NCBI GenBank assembly: GCA_046484625.1
Contig: JAWOIO010000035.1
Coordinates: 1-5,511 of the forward strand
Direction: 5' to 3'
Source of the DNA: DASUAO01 sp046484625
GTDB taxonomy: Bacteria; Actinomycetota; Acidimicrobiia; IMCC26256; PALSA-555
DNA: 5,511 bases
Within the stretch, counting starts at the first letter, position 1, and the number at the start of each line of letters is the position of its first letter. The notes under the pieces are model-generated. The model was not told where the DNA came from, made no database searches, and was given only the letters and a program-made list of their open reading frames with translations. Positions 5,028-5,511 of the stretch are shown in pieces. The translations under genes were made by a program, and so were the position numbers.

Positions 5028-5511
5028 GTGGTACCCGAAGCGCCGCTGGAACGGACCGAGCACGGGCTGATCGCCCGCGGCGAGGGCTGGTACGTCCTCA
5101 ACGCGCGCGAGTCCGAGTGGCGGAGCGCGGAAGGCCGCGGAGCGGTCTGCGACCTCGAGGGCGACACGCCGTTTCCGCAGGTCGGCATCCACGTGTTCGT
5201 CCTCGGTTCCGGCGAGCCGATGTCGATGTACCACTGGGAGGCCGATCAGGAGGACTTCCTCGTCGTCGCGGGGGAGGCGCTGCTCCTGGCGGAGGGCGAG
5301 GAACGGCCGCTCCGCACGTGGGACTTCGTGCACTGCCCGCCGCAGATGAGCCACAACATCATCGGGGCTGGAGACGGATGCGTCGTCGTCGCCGTCGGCG
5401 CGCGCGAGCACCAGGACGGCCCGGGCTGGGGTGCGTACCCGGTCGACGAGGTCGCGTTGCGGCACGGGGCAGGTGTCGAGGAGGAGACGAACAACGCGGA
5501 GATCGCGTATG
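5028..5511 (+). CDS. Cupin-domain protein, 3' end beyond window
   Basis: A plus-strand frame from GTG at 5028 stays open to the window edge, giving 161 residues without a stop. It is a small single-domain cupin. Motif 1 is GEPMSMYHWEADQEDFLVVAG (62-82), carrying His69, Glu71, Glu75 and Gly82; here the usual HxH is HxE. Motif 2 is VHCPPQMSHN (101-110) with His109. His69, Glu75 and His109 remain as likely metal ligands, with Glu71 a possible fourth. Similar cupins are common in soil Actinobacteria and have no assigned reaction, so I give none. There is no signal peptide, suggesting a cytosolic protein. GTG was chosen for a weak CAGG nine bases upstream; an in-frame TTG at 4992 is possible but less supported. 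The related proteins I recall are only somewhat longer, so probably little of the 3' end is missing. It is divergent from the serine hydrolase. Confidence 0.85.
   Translation, partial: MVPEAPLERTEHGLIARGEGWYVLNARESEWRSAEGRGAVCDLEGDTPFPQVGIHVFVLGSGEPMSMYHWEADQEDFLVVAGEALLLAEGEERPLRTWDFVHCPPQMSHNIIGAGDGCVVVAVGAREHQDGPGWGAYPVDEVALRHGAGVEEETNNAEIAY

Noticed and set aside
4965..5465. Upstream extension of the serine hydrolase frame to a 502-residue protein
   Set aside because: The extra 167 residues have no family resemblance, are antisense to the clearly recognisable cupin gene, and precede a natural start that gives the normal family length.

Overview
This GC-rich window with strongly GC-biased third codon positions reads like chromosomal DNA of a free-living high-GC bacterium. 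The style of the cupin and DUF305 proteins and the TAnnnT-like -10 candidates suggest an actinobacterial lineage, possibly Thermoleophilia (Solirubrobacter/Gaiella-like). That placement is inference from resemblance, not from a marker gene. I see no tRNA, rRNA, CRISPR array, insertion sequence or phage gene.

Layout, left to right. (1) Positions 22-3174, minus strand: a two-gene ABC exporter operon. The ATPase (2431-3174, LolD/MacB-type) comes first in transcription. A 799-residue permease with two FtsX cores (22-2421) follows after a 9-nt gap that holds its ribosome binding site. (2) 3175-3361: a 187-bp intergenic stretch with a candidate promoter for the ABC operon, an unassigned strong Shine-Dalgarno sequence, a short dyad, and a weak hairpin after the DUF305 gene. 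(3) 3362-3937, minus strand: a DUF305 protein with two HH-containing helix pairs and a His/Met-rich linker. Its N-terminus looks eroded or miscalled. (4) 3903-3935: a perfect 12-bp inverted repeat with a 9-nt loop, probably the terminator of the next gene. (5) 3957-4964, minus strand: a serine hydrolase of the class C beta-lactamase/PBP family. (6) 4965-5027: a 63-bp divergent intergenic region with a small hairpin dyad. (7) 5028 to the window end, plus strand: a cupin-domain protein cut by the window edge.

How they work together: only the ABC pair is clearly one functional unit, an ATP-driven FtsX/MacB-like exporter or lipoprotein/envelope transporter with unknown substrate. DUF305, the hydrolase and the cupin look like independent small transcription units. 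No coherent new multi-gene system is visible. The most useful second looks are the DUF305 5' end, the hydrolase's degenerate third motif, and the promoter/leader region of the ABC operon.
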